A stretch of DNA of 64,000 nt from Psychroserpens luteus (GTDB lineage Bacteria; Bacteroidota; Bacteroidia; Flavobacteriales; Flavobacteriaceae): the NCBI RefSeq assembly GCF_015319355.1, contig NZ_JADILU010000003.1, forward strand, positions 62,001 to 126,000, given 5' to 3'. Each line of letters starts with the position of its first letter. The stretch's first letter is position 1. Both the position numbers and the translations under genes were made by a program. Below the pieces are notes generated by a model, which was not told the origin of the DNA, searched no databases, and was given only the letters and a program-made list of their open reading frames with translations. Positions 51,318-60,836 of this stretch are shown here, piece by piece.

Positions 51318-51767
51318 CTACAAGCTTTTTAAAACTATTGCTTCATTTGACCAACGAATGATTTTAAATGTTCTTTTTTCGTAAATCCATTCATTGTTTT
51401 TCCAAGGCCATTTCTTAGTTTGATAGTCAATAATTACCATATTATTAGCAAACACAAAAGTGTTTATTCTTTTTAGAGACTCACCAACAGGACAAGACAT
51501 GTTGTTAGAATAATTCACTTTTCCAGATTCAAAACTTATACGTTCTCCATAAGTATTCCTTTTTGCTTTTAAAAACTTTTGCTTAGTAGTTAGGTCTTCA
51601 TAAATTGTGTCAATCTTTGATTTAGCCATAAGTACAACAGTATCTTTTTCAATCCATTGTAGAGTATGCCAATCTGTTTTATGTAATAGACTTAGAGAAT
51701 CTACAGTTTGAGAAAAACCAAATGAAATAGTCATTAAAAACCCGATAAATACTGCTGTTTTTTTCAT
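51318..51767 (-). CDS. secreted protein, unknown
   Basis: 149 aa. Signal peptide ending S-F-G-F-S-Q (about 20). The mature region has alternating strands with S-L-L-H-K-T-D-W-H-T-L-Q-W and a C-terminal F-K-I-I-R-W-S-N-E-A-I; the family is not recognised. It follows rdgB by 45 bp on the same strand. Confidence 0.6.
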   Translation of the reverse strand: MKKTAVFIGFLMTISFGFSQTVDSLSLLHKTDWHTLQWIEKDTVVLMAKSKIDTIYEDLTTKQKFLKAKRNTYGERISFESGKVNYSNNMSCPVGESLKRINTFVFANNMVIIDYQTKKWPWKNNEWIYEKRTFKIIRWSNEAIVLKSL

Positions 51768-51812
51768 TTGATGATTATTTAGTTTCCGCTTCTACTGTAT
51801 TAAAGATCTTAT

Positions 51813-52388
51813 CTAGATTGTATTCAAGTATTCTACTAATAATCGCACAGCTTTTCCACGGTGACCAATTTTGTTTTTCTCTTCTAGAGTTATTTCTGCA
51901 AAGGTTTTATCATAACCATGAGCTTTAAAAATAGGATCGTAGCCAAAACCACCTTCTCCATGTTTGGTTGTAGTGATTTCTCCTTTACAAATTCCTGTAA
52001 ATGTTTCTAATTTGTTATTGAGATGTAATGCAACAACGGTTTTAAATTGAGCTTTTCTATTGGTGTTATTTTCTAGATTTTTGAGCAATTTGTTGGTGTT
52101 GTCATTTGCATCTCTTTGTTCTCCAGCATAACGAGCGCTAAAAACACCAGGTTCTCCATTAAGTGCTTCAACTTCTAAACCAGTATCGTCTGCAAAACAA
52201 TCAAAACCGTAATGCTCTTTGATATATTCTGCTTTTTGTATGGCATTACCATTAATTGTGAGTTGGGTTTCTGGAACATCTTCAAAGCAGCCAATGTCTT
52301 TTAAACTCAACAGTTTTATGGACTCTGGAATAAGGGATTGGACTTCTTTAAGTTTATTTAGATTGTTTGTAGCGAAGACGAGTTTCAT
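51813..52388 (-). CDS. rdgB: non-canonical purine NTP pyrophosphatase RdgB/HAM1
   Basis: 191 aa, full length. T-N-N-L-N-K-L-K-E-V (about 7-16), substrate-site F-A-D-D-T-G-L-E-V-E-A-L (about 65-76), F-S-A-R-Y-A-G (about 83) and G-F-G-Y-D-P-I-F (about 146) match HAM1. Hydrolyses ITP/dITP/XTP to keep damaged purines out of DNA and RNA. Single-copy housekeeping gene. Confidence 0.95.
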   Translation of the reverse strand: MKLVFATNNLNKLKEVQSLIPESIKLLSLKDIGCFEDVPETQLTINGNAIQKAEYIKEHYGFDCFADDTGLEVEALNGEPGVFSARYAGEQRDANDNTNKLLKNLENNTNRKAQFKTVVALHLNNKLETFTGICKGEITTTKHGEGGFGYDPIFKAHGYDKTFAEITLEEKNKIGHRGKAVRLLVEYLNTI

Positions 52389-52532
52389 TTTATATTATTT
52401 TTAGCTTAAACCAAAAATAGTGATTACAGTAATTTAATTTTATTTAAAAAAATGAAATCATTATTTTTTTTTGATCTTTTTCCGAAGAAAAAAGAATTAC
52501 AATATGATTTTTTATATTTAGTATTAAATCAA

Positions 52533-52568
52533 AAGATCGAACTGAATTATTACATCCTGTTCGATCTT
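52533..52568 (-). terminator. hairpin downstream of the 330-aa gene
   Basis: AAGATCGAAC pairs with GTTCGATCTT with a 16-base loop. The U-tract is weak, so the assignment is moderate. Confidence 0.5.
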
Positions 52569-52589
52569 ATAAGAAAGTATTTTCAATCT

Positions 52590-53582
52590 CTAGTTTAAAA
52601 CACCTTGAGTAGCTAATTTCTCTTTGATATAGCGTTCAGCTATACTAATTTCCCATTCGTTAAATATAGAACTTAGAGAAACTTGATTACCTTTTCCTGG
52701 TTTAATACCACAACTAGATAAATCTAACTGAGAATGGTAGTTATCAATTGTTTCAATAACTTGATTGTACTTGTCGTATTCTTCTACTAAATTTGCTCTA
52801 TCAAGTTTTACACTTGCTAATGCCACGTCATAAGCAGCTTTTGTAGATACAAAATCTTGTGGATTTTCTTTTAAAATAGTTTTTAAACTTTCTACTTGAG
52901 CAGTTCTAATATCTAATATTAGACTATTAAGCATTTCTAACTCTTTTCCTGTTACTACTAGCATTTGTTGCAGGCCAATTGCTTTTGCTTCATCCACACT
53001 CATATAGACTTCAAATACAATTTGAAATGATCCTATAAACTGATTTGTAAAAAAAGTATTATTGGTATAAACCTTACCTGAAGATCCAAAAAATAGATGT
53101 AGACCTCCACTTAATGGTGTGTCTTGAACCAATGTTTTTCTCGTTACATCTGTAGCTACTGCAAATTGAGAAAGCACACCAGAAATTAAGGCTTGCACTC
53201 GAGCAATAATTAATGAGTAATCACCACCAAATGCTCCCATAAATTCTTTGACTTGGTCAATTGTAGATTTATCCGCATCCTTTGATCCAGGAACTTTTGT
53301 GGATGGAAAGTCACCACCTGCTAAAGCGTTACCTATAGAATCAACAATTTTTACGACTCTAGAAAGACTCCAGTCATCATAATTTTGATAATCGCTCTGT
53401 TTGTTTCCAAAAAAGCGAGCAAAATCCCAACCATTACCTTCATATTGGTTTTTTGCTGTTACTTTTAGTTCTTCTAAAATTCTAGTTTCTTCTTTTTTAG
53501 ACTCTGTGTCTAAGATGGCCATAAATTCTCTGAACTTTTGATCATCCTTAATTTTTTGTTCAATACTTTTTGATTGTCCCAT
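52590..53582 (-). CDS. unknown 330-aa protein with a possible beta-rich pore/virulence-factor-like body
   Basis: The likely start is the Met at 53582 (MGQSKSIEQK); the frame extends to 53621. No signal peptide. An N-terminal charged helix (about 5-50) is followed by a Gly/Ser-rich region and L-S-G-G-L-H-L-F-F-G-S-S-G-K-V-Y-T-N-N-T-F, then amphipathic helices. Two Gly-rich patches and a Ser/Thr-rich middle resemble secreted virulence or pore-forming proteins, but I cannot name the family. Standalone gene. Confidence 0.55.
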   Translation of the reverse strand: MGQSKSIEQKIKDDQKFREFMAILDTESKKEETRILEELKVTAKNQYEGNGWDFARFFGNKQSDYQNYDDWSLSRVVKIVDSIGNALAGGDFPSTKVPGSKDADKSTIDQVKEFMGAFGGDYSLIIARVQALISGVLSQFAVATDVTRKTLVQDTPLSGGLHLFFGSSGKVYTNNTFFTNQFIGSFQIVFEVYMSVDEAKAIGLQQMLVVTGKELEMLNSLILDIRTAQVESLKTILKENPQDFVSTKAAYDVALASVKLDRANLVEEYDKYNQVIETIDNYHSQLDLSSCGIKPGKGNQVSLSSIFNEWEISIAERYIKEKLATQGVLN

Positions 53583-53826
53583 GATATTATTTGTTTTAAA
53601 ATTATTATATTCAAAGGTCAATTTATTATGATATATAGGTTAACGTTTTATTACTGATTTTAATAGTAGAGTATTATTACCTAGCGGATTACGTGAAATT
53701 GACTAAAAAAATAAGATTGTATTATCTTCGAAAAAAAATAATTGTCAACACATAATTTTTATATAGAAAAAATATGGTCGATCTTACCATAATTAATACA
53801 TAGAAACCATTTTAATAATTAAAATT

Positions 53827-54186
53827 ATGAAAAAACTAAGTTTTACTATAATATTCGTTCTGCTAATAATGTCATGTAATGATGCAAAATATGCTGAAGA
53901 CATCGTTGGTGAATGGGAATGTGTGAGTTGGATAGATGTGGCTTCCTCAAACGATAAATGTGCGAATAATGCCTATTTCAGTTTTAATAAAGATAAAACC
54001 TATACATCAAAAGTAAGCGCTCAAGAAACGAAAGGAACTTACAAGATTGCTGATGGTATTTTGTATTCTAAACCAGACGGTAAATTAGAAATTGCAGTAG
54101 AGATTAATAAGCTTACAACAGATACGTTATCATTTACAATGAGTCGCTCTGGTAATGCGGAAATTCTAACACTAGTGAAAAAGTGA
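53827..54186 (+). CDS. small lipocalin-like lipoprotein
   Basis: 119 aa. Lipobox I-M-S-C (Cys about 17), then I-V-G-E-W-E-C-V-S-W at the start of the mature domain and F-N-K-D-K-T-Y-T-S-K and G-T-Y-K-I-A-D-G-I-L, the short lipocalin-like fold common in this organism. Ligand unknown. Confidence 0.75.
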   Translation: MKKLSFTIIFVLLIMSCNDAKYAEDIVGEWECVSWIDVASSNDKCANNAYFSFNKDKTYTSKVSAQETKGTYKIADGILYSKPDGKLEIAVEINKLTTDTLSFTMSRSGNAEILTLVKK

Positions 54187-54299
54187 TGGTTATAAATTCC
54201 GAAGAAAAAATTACCAATACTTTATGAGTTTTGTGTAAATAATATGCTCTAATTTTTGTAACTTAGAGTATCGAAATTAACCTAAAAAACAGAACAATT

Positions 54300-54599
54300 A
54301 TGACTGTAAATTTTCAATACGTAGATGTTGATAAAAGTGATTCTCTAAACACTTTTACTGAAGAAAAATTAGACAAACTTTTTAATAGATACGAATTTTT
54401 AATTAGTGCTACAGTAAGATTTAAACATGACACTAATAGCCATACAAAAGGAAAAATTTGTGATATAGAATTGAGTCTTCCTGGACCTCGAATTTTTGCA
54501 ACCTCTGATGAAGCGCAATACGAAGTCGCTGTAAGAGAAACTATAAACGATTTAGAACGACAACTTAAAAAGCGAAAAGAAGTTTATAAAACACATTAA
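54300..54599 (+). CDS. hpf: ribosome hibernation promoting factor, short form
   Basis: 99 aa, one domain (HPF/YfiA type). Residues 5-25 (Y-V-D-V-D-K-S-D-S-L), K-L-F-N-R-Y-E-F-L (about 28-36) and E-L-S-L-P-G-P-R-I-F-A (about 61-71) match the family. Binds the 30S decoding site in stationary phase. The short form needs a separate RMF-like partner. Confidence 0.9.
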   Translation: MTVNFQYVDVDKSDSLNTFTEEKLDKLFNRYEFLISATVRFKHDTNSHTKGKICDIELSLPGPRIFATSDEAQYEVAVRETINDLERQLKKRKEVYKTH

Positions 54600-54624
54600 A
54601 ATTTGTTTTTGAGTGAAAGCAGCT

Positions 54625-55098
54625 TCATCTATGATGGTAAGGTTCATTCCTTAAAATCGTATAGCCTCTGTACAGTTGCTCAATTACAAATAAGCGAATC
54701 ATTTGATGGGAAAATGTCATTTTAGATAATGATATTTTCCCATTTGCTTTTTGGTAGACGTCTGGCGAGAATCCGTAAGGTCCACCAATCACAAAAACAA
54801 GGCGTTTAATTCCAGAATTCATATGCTTTTGAAGATAATTTGAAAATCCAACAGAATCAAATTGTTTTCCGTTTTCATCTAATAGAATTAATACATCTGT
54901 ATTATTAAGCTTATTTAAAATGAGTTCACCTTCTTTTTGTTTTTGTTGATCTTCACTTAGGTTTTTGACTTTTTTTAAATCGGGAATAATCTCAAATTCA
55001 AATTTGATATAAAAGCCTAGTCGTTTTTGATAATCATCAATTAACGCTTGTAAATCTTTGTTGTCTGTTTTGCCTATGGCTAGGAGTTTGATTGTCAT
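54625..55098 (-). CDS. rlmH: 23S rRNA (pseudouridine1915-N3)-methyltransferase RlmH
   Basis: 157 aa, full length. I-K-L-L-A-I-G-K-T-D (about 3-12), the SPOUT knot residues in F-V-I-G-G-P-Y-G-F (about 102-110) and the C-terminal L-R-N-E-P-Y-H-H-R are diagnostic. Methylates pseudouridine 1915 in the ribosome. Single copy; convergent with hpf. Confidence 0.95.
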   Translation of the reverse strand: MTIKLLAIGKTDNKDLQALIDDYQKRLGFYIKFEFEIIPDLKKVKNLSEDQQKQKEGELILNKLNNTDVLILLDENGKQFDSVGFSNYLQKHMNSGIKRLVFVIGGPYGFSPDVYQKANGKISLSKMTFSHQMIRLFVIEQLYRGYTILRNEPYHHR

Positions 55099-55188
55099 GT
55101 TTCAAAGTTATACTTTTTTAGAATTTGAGATTTAGAATTTGTATTTTTTTAAGATGCAATTGTTATTTTTACATTAAATATTTTAAAT

Positions 55189-56046
55189 ATGATCTCACAA
55201 GAACAATTCGATAAAGAAATAGAACTCATTATATCAAATGCAATTAGAGAAGACGTAGGTGATGGAGATCACAGTTCTCTAGCATGTATTCCTGCAACTG
55301 CACAAGGTAAAGGAAAGCTTCTCGTAAAAGATGAAGGCATTATTGCTGGTGTAGAGTTTGCAAAGCAAGTATTTGCTTATGTAGATAAAGACATGAAAGT
55401 AGAAACGCTTATCCAAGATGGGAGTCCTGTAAAATATGGCGATATTGTGTTTTATGTAGAAGGTGCATCACAGTCTATTTTAAAAGCAGAACGCTTGGTC
55501 TTAAATGCAATGCAACGTATGAGTGCTATTGCCACAAAGACAAAGCAGTTTGTTGATTTGCTTGAGGGTACAGGAACTAAAATTTTAGATACACGTAAAA
55601 CAACTCCAGGAATTAGAGCTTTAGAAAAATGGGCAGTGAAAATTGGAGGAGGAGAGAACCATAGATTTGCATTGTATGATATGATTATGTTAAAAGATAA
55701 TCATATTGATTTTGCAGGCGGAATCACAAAAGCCATCAACAAAACAAAACAATATTTAAAAGATACTAATCGTGATTTAAAGATTATTGTAGAAGCCAGA
55801 AACTTAGATGAAATCAAAGAAATTTTAAAAACAGAAGGTGTGTATCGTATTCTAATTGATAATTTTAATTATGAAGATACTAGAACTGCTGTTAAATTAA
55901 TTGGAGATCAATGCTTGACAGAATCATCTGGAGGTATCAATGAGAAAACGATTAGAAAATATGCAGAGTGTGGTGTAGATTATATTTCATCTGGAGCTTT
56001 GACGCATTCAGTTTATAATATGGATTTGAGCCTTAAAGCTGTGTAA
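55189..56046 (+). CDS. nadC: nicotinate-nucleotide pyrophosphorylase (carboxylating)
   Basis: 285 aa. G-D-G-D-H-S-S (about 23), A-E-R-L-V-L-N-A-M-Q-R-M-S-A-I (about 100-114), D-T-R-K-T-T-P-G (about 135-142) and V-E-A-R-N (about 202) are the quinolinate phosphoribosyltransferase signature. Converts quinolinate and PRPP to nicotinate mononucleotide in NAD synthesis. Its stop overlaps the brkB start (TAATG), so the two are co-translated. Confidence 0.95.
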   Translation: MISQEQFDKEIELIISNAIREDVGDGDHSSLACIPATAQGKGKLLVKDEGIIAGVEFAKQVFAYVDKDMKVETLIQDGSPVKYGDIVFYVEGASQSILKAERLVLNAMQRMSAIATKTKQFVDLLEGTGTKILDTRKTTPGIRALEKWAVKIGGGENHRFALYDMIMLKDNHIDFAGGITKAINKTKQYLKDTNRDLKIIVEARNLDEIKEILKTEGVYRILIDNFNYEDTRTAVKLIGDQCLTESSGGINEKTIRKYAECGVDYISSGALTHSVYNMDLSLKAV

Positions 56047-56996
56047 TGTCAAAATCCTTAAAAGAGATATTAAGTAAAATACCTATCGTTAATAGCCTTG
56101 TTAGTTTACTCAGGAAAATTAAACTCCCAGGACTCGTAGGATTATCATTATATGATTTATTAGAGTTGTATGCTATTGGAATTTTTAAAGGTGCATTAAC
56201 ATCACGAGCAAGTGCAATAGCCTTTAGTTTTTTTACTGCAATATTTCCTTTTTTACTGTTTGTATTAATATTGATGCCTTATATTCATATAGACGGTTTT
56301 CAAGAACAGTTTCAAGAATTTTTAACTTCGGCTTTGCCACCACAAACCTCAGATTTTTTCTTTGCCAATATTTTTGAAAATATTGAAAATACAGAGCGTG
56401 GCGGATTATTATCCTCTGTGTTCATAATCTCTATTTTGTTAATGGCAAATGGTGTAAGTTCAGTGTTTTCAGGGTTTGAGAATTCATACCATCAAGAGCT
56501 TACTAGAAACATATTTAAACAATATTTATATGCTTTAGGTGTCGCTTTGATTCTCGCGATATTAGTGATTTTAACGGTTGCGTTTTTTGGATATTTTCAA
56601 TTATATATCATTCAGCCTTTATATGAGCAATTCGAAACCTTAAATTATGCTGCTCAAGAAAATGATTTATTTTGGGTCGTATTTATAAAATACCTCTTTT
56701 TTGTACTTATGGTTTATCTGGCTACAGCTATTTTGTATTACTTCGGAACAAAAGAAGGAAAAGCTTCAAGTTTTTTCTCCATTGGAGCATTGTTTACAAC
56801 CTTACTTATAGTTCTAACTTCTTATTTCTTCGGAATTTATATCGAAAACTTCTCTCAATACAATAAACTCTACGGTTCTATTGGAGCCTTATTAATTTTA
56901 CTATTATACTTATGGCTTAATTCTAATATTTTATTGTTGGGTTATGAACTAAATGCCACAATTAGACGTTTAAAAAGAAATGATGACGATGAATAA
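56046..56996 (+). CDS. YihY/BrkB family inner-membrane protein
   Basis: 316 aa with about six hydrophobic segments and the family signatures F-K-G-A-L-T-S-R-A-S-A-I-A-F-S-F-F (about 47-63) and G-S-I-G-A-L-L-I-L-L-L-Y-L-W-L (about 278-292). Widespread membrane protein of unclear function, earlier called tRNA-processing RNase BN in error. Starts in the nadC stop. Confidence 0.9.
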   Translation: MSKSLKEILSKIPIVNSLVSLLRKIKLPGLVGLSLYDLLELYAIGIFKGALTSRASAIAFSFFTAIFPFLLFVLILMPYIHIDGFQEQFQEFLTSALPPQTSDFFFANIFENIENTERGGLLSSVFIISILLMANGVSSVFSGFENSYHQELTRNIFKQYLYALGVALILAILVILTVAFFGYFQLYIIQPLYEQFETLNYAAQENDLFWVVFIKYLFFVLMVYLATAILYYFGTKEGKASSFFSIGALFTTLLIVLTSYFFGIYIENFSQYNKLYGSIGALLILLLYLWLNSNILLLGYELNATIRRLKRNDDDE

Positions 56997-57411
56997 ATAC
57001 CTTATAATTATAACACTTTTAATCTCTCAGAGTATAGTGTCTCAGACGATCTTCGGAAAATGGAAAACCGTAGATGATGAGACTGGAGAAGAAAAATCGA
57101 TAGTAGAAATCTACCAAGAGGAAGGGAAAGTCTACGGAAAAATTATTGAAATCTTTGATCCTGTGAAGCGAGATTTGCCATGTGAATTCTGTGAAGGTGA
57201 AGATTACAATAAACCTGTTTTAGGTTTAAATATCATTAAAGACATGGAGAAATCTGGGGATGTCTATAAAAAAGGTACTGTTGTAAATCCCGAAGATGGT
57301 AAAGTCTATGATTGCAGAATAAAACTCGATGATGATAATCCTAACAGACTTCAATTACGTGGTTATATCGCTTTTTTCTATCGTACACAATATTGGATAA
57401 GAGCTAATTAA
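56989..57411 (+). CDS. DUF2147 domain secreted protein
   Basis: 140 aa from ATG 56989 (MNKYLIIITLL), inside the end of the brkB frame; the longer start at 56980 adds three residues. Signal ending S-I-V-S-Q (about 19). DUF2147 features: G-K-W-K-T-V-D-D-E-T-G (about 25), V-E-I-Y-Q-E-E-G-K-V-Y-G-K-I and a Cys pair in D-L-P-C-E-F-C-E. Periplasmic; role unknown, possibly lipid or metabolite binding. Confidence 0.85.
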   Translation: MNKYLIIITLLISQSIVSQTIFGKWKTVDDETGEEKSIVEIYQEEGKVYGKIIEIFDPVKRDLPCEFCEGEDYNKPVLGLNIIKDMEKSGDVYKKGTVVNPEDGKVYDCRIKLDDDNPNRLQLRGYIAFFYRTQYWIRAN

Positions 57412-57422
57412 GTGTGTTTACA

Positions 57423-58226
57423 ATGACCTATGACAATCTCATAATTATTACACTCATCATTGCCGGTTGTTGGTTTTTATACTTGCTATTGTCTTATACG
57501 CCTAAATCAGAAAAGGAACAAGAAGAGCGAATGAAACAAAGTCTCGCTGATGAATTTATTATAGATCCAGAGACTGGAGTAAAACTTACATTAGAACAGG
57601 CAGAATCTGGGATTTGGTTATCCCACGACAATCAATTTAGAGAAATTACAGAGGAAGAGATTAATAAATTACCATATGAAGACGAACAAATTGTTGTAAG
57701 AGCATTAAATCATTTAAGATCAAATACGAATTATTTAAAACTTGATTACTTTGAGAATGAAGATTTTGATATTTTAGAAAGTGCCATTACCTTATCTCAT
57801 TATGATGATTGGACATTCTCTAATTTATATAGTTTTGAATACGGTTTTATCTTTTCTCCAGCTCCAGAAACTAATGTGTCGCATATACTCACGCAGCCAC
57901 AATTGATGTTATGGCTAAAAATCGATACGATCAAAGGACACTACTATTTTAGAGAGAAAACTAAGGCAGAAGCCTTTTTTGATAAGTTTAGAAATGATGA
58001 CGAATTAAAGTTTGATAATTATGAATGTTTTACTTTTAAAAAGTCCTATCAAATACTCCAAGTTAAAAGAATAATCGATATTCTCGTAACATTTAAAGGT
58101 CTCGAAATTGAGTTGAAAGATGATAATCTATTCATAAAATCGCTTAGACTTATTAATAAAGATGATGTTATTAAATTTGAAACCATATTGTCGAGATTAA
58201 ATAGTATAATCAAACCATTCCACTAA
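57423..58226 (+). CDS. membrane-anchored protein, unknown
   Basis: 267 aa from ATG 57423 (MTYDNLIIITL); a GTG at 57414 is the only longer option. One N-terminal membrane segment (about 6-25), then a cytosolic domain with D-P-E-T-G-V-K-L-T-L-E-Q-A-E-S-G, a segment seen in other Bacteroidota unknowns. Last gene of the nadC-brkB-DUF2147 run; its stop overlaps the LytTR regulator stop on the other strand. Confidence 0.7.
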   Translation: MTYDNLIIITLIIAGCWFLYLLLSYTPKSEKEQEERMKQSLADEFIIDPETGVKLTLEQAESGIWLSHDNQFREITEEEINKLPYEDEQIVVRALNHLRSNTNYLKLDYFENEDFDILESAITLSHYDDWTFSNLYSFEYGFIFSPAPETNVSHILTQPQLMLWLKIDTIKGHYYFREKTKAEAFFDKFRNDDELKFDNYECFTFKKSYQILQVKRIIDILVTFKGLEIELKDDNLFIKSLRLINKDDVIKFETILSRLNSIIKPFH

Positions 58227-58957
58227 TCAAATCGCCTCAAAAACTCATCTTTTTTCCTAACGGAAATAGGAACTTGTGCATTATTTGTCATCACCACATA
58301 ACTCTGTTTTCCTTTATAATATTTTTTAACGTGCTTGAGGTTAATTAAATGTGATTTATGCGTTTTAAAAAAGATAGTGTCGTCCAGTAAATCTTCATAG
58401 AATTTAATAGGTTTAGAAACTACCGTTTTTTTGTCTTTTGTAAATATATGAGTGATACTCGTATCTGCTTCTAAATGAATAATGTCTTCTACTTTAAGCG
58501 TTTCAAAACCTGTTAATGACGGAATTGTAATTATTTTATTCTGCTCAGGTTTTAAATTATTAAATAAATTCTGAATTTGATTTTTAATAGAACCTTGAGA
58601 TAATTCGCTTTTTAATCGCGTAATAGAATCACTAAAATCATCGCTGTCAATTGGTTTTAACAAGTAATCAAAAGCACTAAACTTAAAAGCTTTAATCGCA
58701 AAATTATCAAATGCAGTAGTAAAAATAACTTTGAAATTGACATCATTAATTTCTCTTAAAAAATCAAAGCCTGTTTTTTTATGAATTTTAATATCTAAAA
58801 ACACCAAATCTGGTTGCAGTTTTGGGACAACATCAAGTGCTTCTTCAACAGTATTACAAGTCGCAACGACATGAAATGTGTTTGGATGTCTCGCAATTAA
58901 ATCTAGTAATCGTGTGATGCAATGTTGCTCATCATCTACAAGTATTGTTTTTATCAT
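58223..58957 (-). CDS. LytTR-family response regulator
   Basis: 244 aa. Receiver with Asp in D-L-V-F-L-D-I-K (about 54) and Lys in L-L-K-P-I-D-S (about 103). C-terminal LytTR domain (about 140-244) with H-L-E-A-D-T-S-I-T-H-I-F, H-K-S-H-L-I-N-L-K-H-V-K-K-Y and V-P-I-S-V-R-K-K. LytTR proteins bind pairs of 9-bp direct repeats; such a pair lies at 60807 and 60828. Co-transcribed with the upstream LytS-like kinase (its ATG follows the kinase stop directly). Confidence 0.93.
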   Translation of the reverse strand: MIKTILVDDEQHCITRLLDLIARHPNTFHVVATCNTVEEALDVVPKLQPDLVFLDIKIHKKTGFDFLREINDVNFKVIFTTAFDNFAIKAFKFSAFDYLLKPIDSDDFSDSITRLKSELSQGSIKNQIQNLFNNLKPEQNKIITIPSLTGFETLKVEDIIHLEADTSITHIFTKDKKTVVSKPIKFYEDLLDDTIFFKTHKSHLINLKHVKKYYKGKQSYVVMTNNAQVPISVRKKDEFLRRFD

Positions 58958-60739
58958 CTAGTATGCGAGTTGGATTGGAAGAGAAACTTCAATACGAGTA
59001 CCTTGTGATTTATCAATAATTTTCACGTCGCCTTTGGTGTTTTTTCTTTTATTAATAATATCAATTCTACTTTTTGTAATAGTCATTCCCATGGGTTTTC
59101 TGTTTTCCGAAGATATAACAGCATCTGTTTTTTCTCGTCCAACACCATTATCGTCAACACTACAAATAATCATATCATTAAGCTCTTTAAAAGCGATTAC
59201 AATCTGTCCTTTGTGATTAGATTGTGATAATCCATGAATAATACTATTCTCAAGAAAAGGTTGAAGAATCATTGGCGGAATCATGATATTCTCTGGGTCT
59301 AAAGCGTCATCAATTTCAATGGTATAGTCAAATTTGTTTTCAAATCGTTTACGCTCAATATCTAAATAGGTTTTTAAGAGAGAAATGTCTTCAGATAAAA
59401 GAATATCGCTTTTTTCAGAATTTTCTAAAGTCAAACGCATCAATTTTGCAAACTTTCCTAAATAATCGCTTGCAGATTGTGTGTCGTTTTTCAGAATATA
59501 ATCACCAATAGAATTCAAGGAGTTAAATATAAAATGCGGATTCATTTGCGAGCGTAAAGCTTTAAGTTCAGTGTCAGACACCTTGGCGTTAAACTCTGCT
59601 TCTTTAGTTTTTGCAACTGCATCTTGCTTTCTTCGGTATAACACAAAACCAATTAATGACGCTAATATAAGTCCGCTGCCTCCAAGAATAGAGGTGTTTT
59701 TAATAGATTTTTGACGTTCAATTTCTACTTGAGCAATGGCACGATCTTTATCTGCTTCGTATTGAATTTCTTTTCTTGAGATTTCTAGTTTTCGATCTGC
59801 ATTAATGACACTGTCTTTTAATACTACATGTTCTTTAAACGCTTTTAGGGCTTTTTCATAGTTGCCTTTTCGCTCATAGACATTAGCTAAAGTGGCAAGT
59901 GCTGTGTTTTTTGTTGCCATATTGTTAAGCGCTTCGTTGAGTTGTAAAGCGTTAGTTGCGTAATGTTCTGCTTTATCAATAGCGTTGTTAGCTAAATAAA
60001 CTTCTGCAGCATTAACGTATGCAGAGACTTTCAAGACTTCAAGTTTGTGTTCTTCAACAAGATTTAAACTTTCGTTTGTGTTAGCCAATCCATCTTCTAA
60101 ATAACCAGCATTAGTTTGTACAAGTCCTAGGTTACTTTTAATATTAGCAATGTGCAAAACGCTATTGTCTTTTTTTGCTTCTAAAATGGCTTCTTTGTAG
60201 TAATATATTGATGAATCTAACTTTTGCTGATGTCCATAAATATTACCAATATTAAAAAAAGTATTGGTTCTGTATTGCGGATAATCCAGTAGTGTTTTAA
60301 AGGTTTTTAGCGCTTTGTCATATTCTTGCTGTTCGTAATTTATAAGTCCGATATTAGTGAGAACTCCAACCGCATATTTTTTAAGTTTTGGGTTCTTCTC
60401 AATAATCGCATAAGCATCCTGATAATGATCTAAAGCTGTTAGTGGGTCAGAATTAAAATAGTGTTCAATAATCCCAATACTATTATATGCGAGAGCCATT
60501 CCTTTATCATAGTTGAGTTTTTTAGAGACGTCTAAAGTTTTAAGGTTGTAATCCATCCAAGTAGAATCTGTAGGAGTTAAAAACATCTTTCTAGCAACGA
60601 ATTTTGTTCTTAAATCTACATAGGTGGTGTCTTCACTTTTATAGTTATTAATGACGTTTTCAAGAGAATCAATGATCTTGTTTTGAGAAAAACAATATAG
60701 TGATATCATGAAAAAAATGGTTGGTAGTAATTTTTTCAT
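58958..60739 (-). CDS. LytS-type sensor histidine kinase with TPR repeats
   Basis: 593 aa. Signal peptide (about 1-18), six to seven TPR units (about 60-310), one membrane segment (L-G-G-S-G-L-I-L-A-S-L-I-G-F-V-L-Y, about 350-366), then the HisK_internal motif L-R-S-Q-M-N-P-H-F-I-F-N-S-L (about 392-405, His about 399) and the ATPase region. Sensor partner of the LytTR regulator; the periplasmic TPRs suggest a protein or peptide signal. Confidence 0.92.
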   Translation of the reverse strand: MKKLLPTIFFMISLYCFSQNKIIDSLENVINNYKSEDTTYVDLRTKFVARKMFLTPTDSTWMDYNLKTLDVSKKLNYDKGMALAYNSIGIIEHYFNSDPLTALDHYQDAYAIIEKNPKLKKYAVGVLTNIGLINYEQQEYDKALKTFKTLLDYPQYRTNTFFNIGNIYGHQQKLDSSIYYYKEAILEAKKDNSVLHIANIKSNLGLVQTNAGYLEDGLANTNESLNLVEEHKLEVLKVSAYVNAAEVYLANNAIDKAEHYATNALQLNEALNNMATKNTALATLANVYERKGNYEKALKAFKEHVVLKDSVINADRKLEISRKEIQYEADKDRAIAQVEIERQKSIKNTSILGGSGLILASLIGFVLYRRKQDAVAKTKEAEFNAKVSDTELKALRSQMNPHFIFNSLNSIGDYILKNDTQSASDYLGKFAKLMRLTLENSEKSDILLSEDISLLKTYLDIERKRFENKFDYTIEIDDALDPENIMIPPMILQPFLENSIIHGLSQSNHKGQIVIAFKELNDMIICSVDDNGVGREKTDAVISSENRKPMGMTITKSRIDIINKRKNTKGDVKIIDKSQGTRIEVSLPIQLAY

Positions 60740-60800
60740 AAAAGTGGTAATAAATAATAGCTGCTTAAAAGTAGCAAATAAATGTCATAAATAAGCTACA

Positions 60801-60836
60801 AAAGTCACGTTAATACGCTTAAAGTCAACGTTAATA
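60801..60836 (+). promoter_or_regulatory. candidate LytTR operator: paired 9-bp direct repeats
   Basis: AAAGTCACGTTAATA at 60801 and AAAGTCAACGTTAATA at 60821 share the core ACGTTAATA at 60807-60815 and 60828-60836, i.e. two identical 9-mers separated by 12 bp (21-bp period, two helix turns). That spacing is the hallmark of LytTR binding sites. The right repeat overlaps the -7 element TAAGTTTG (60835-60842) of the divergent gene at 60903. Confidence 0.6.
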
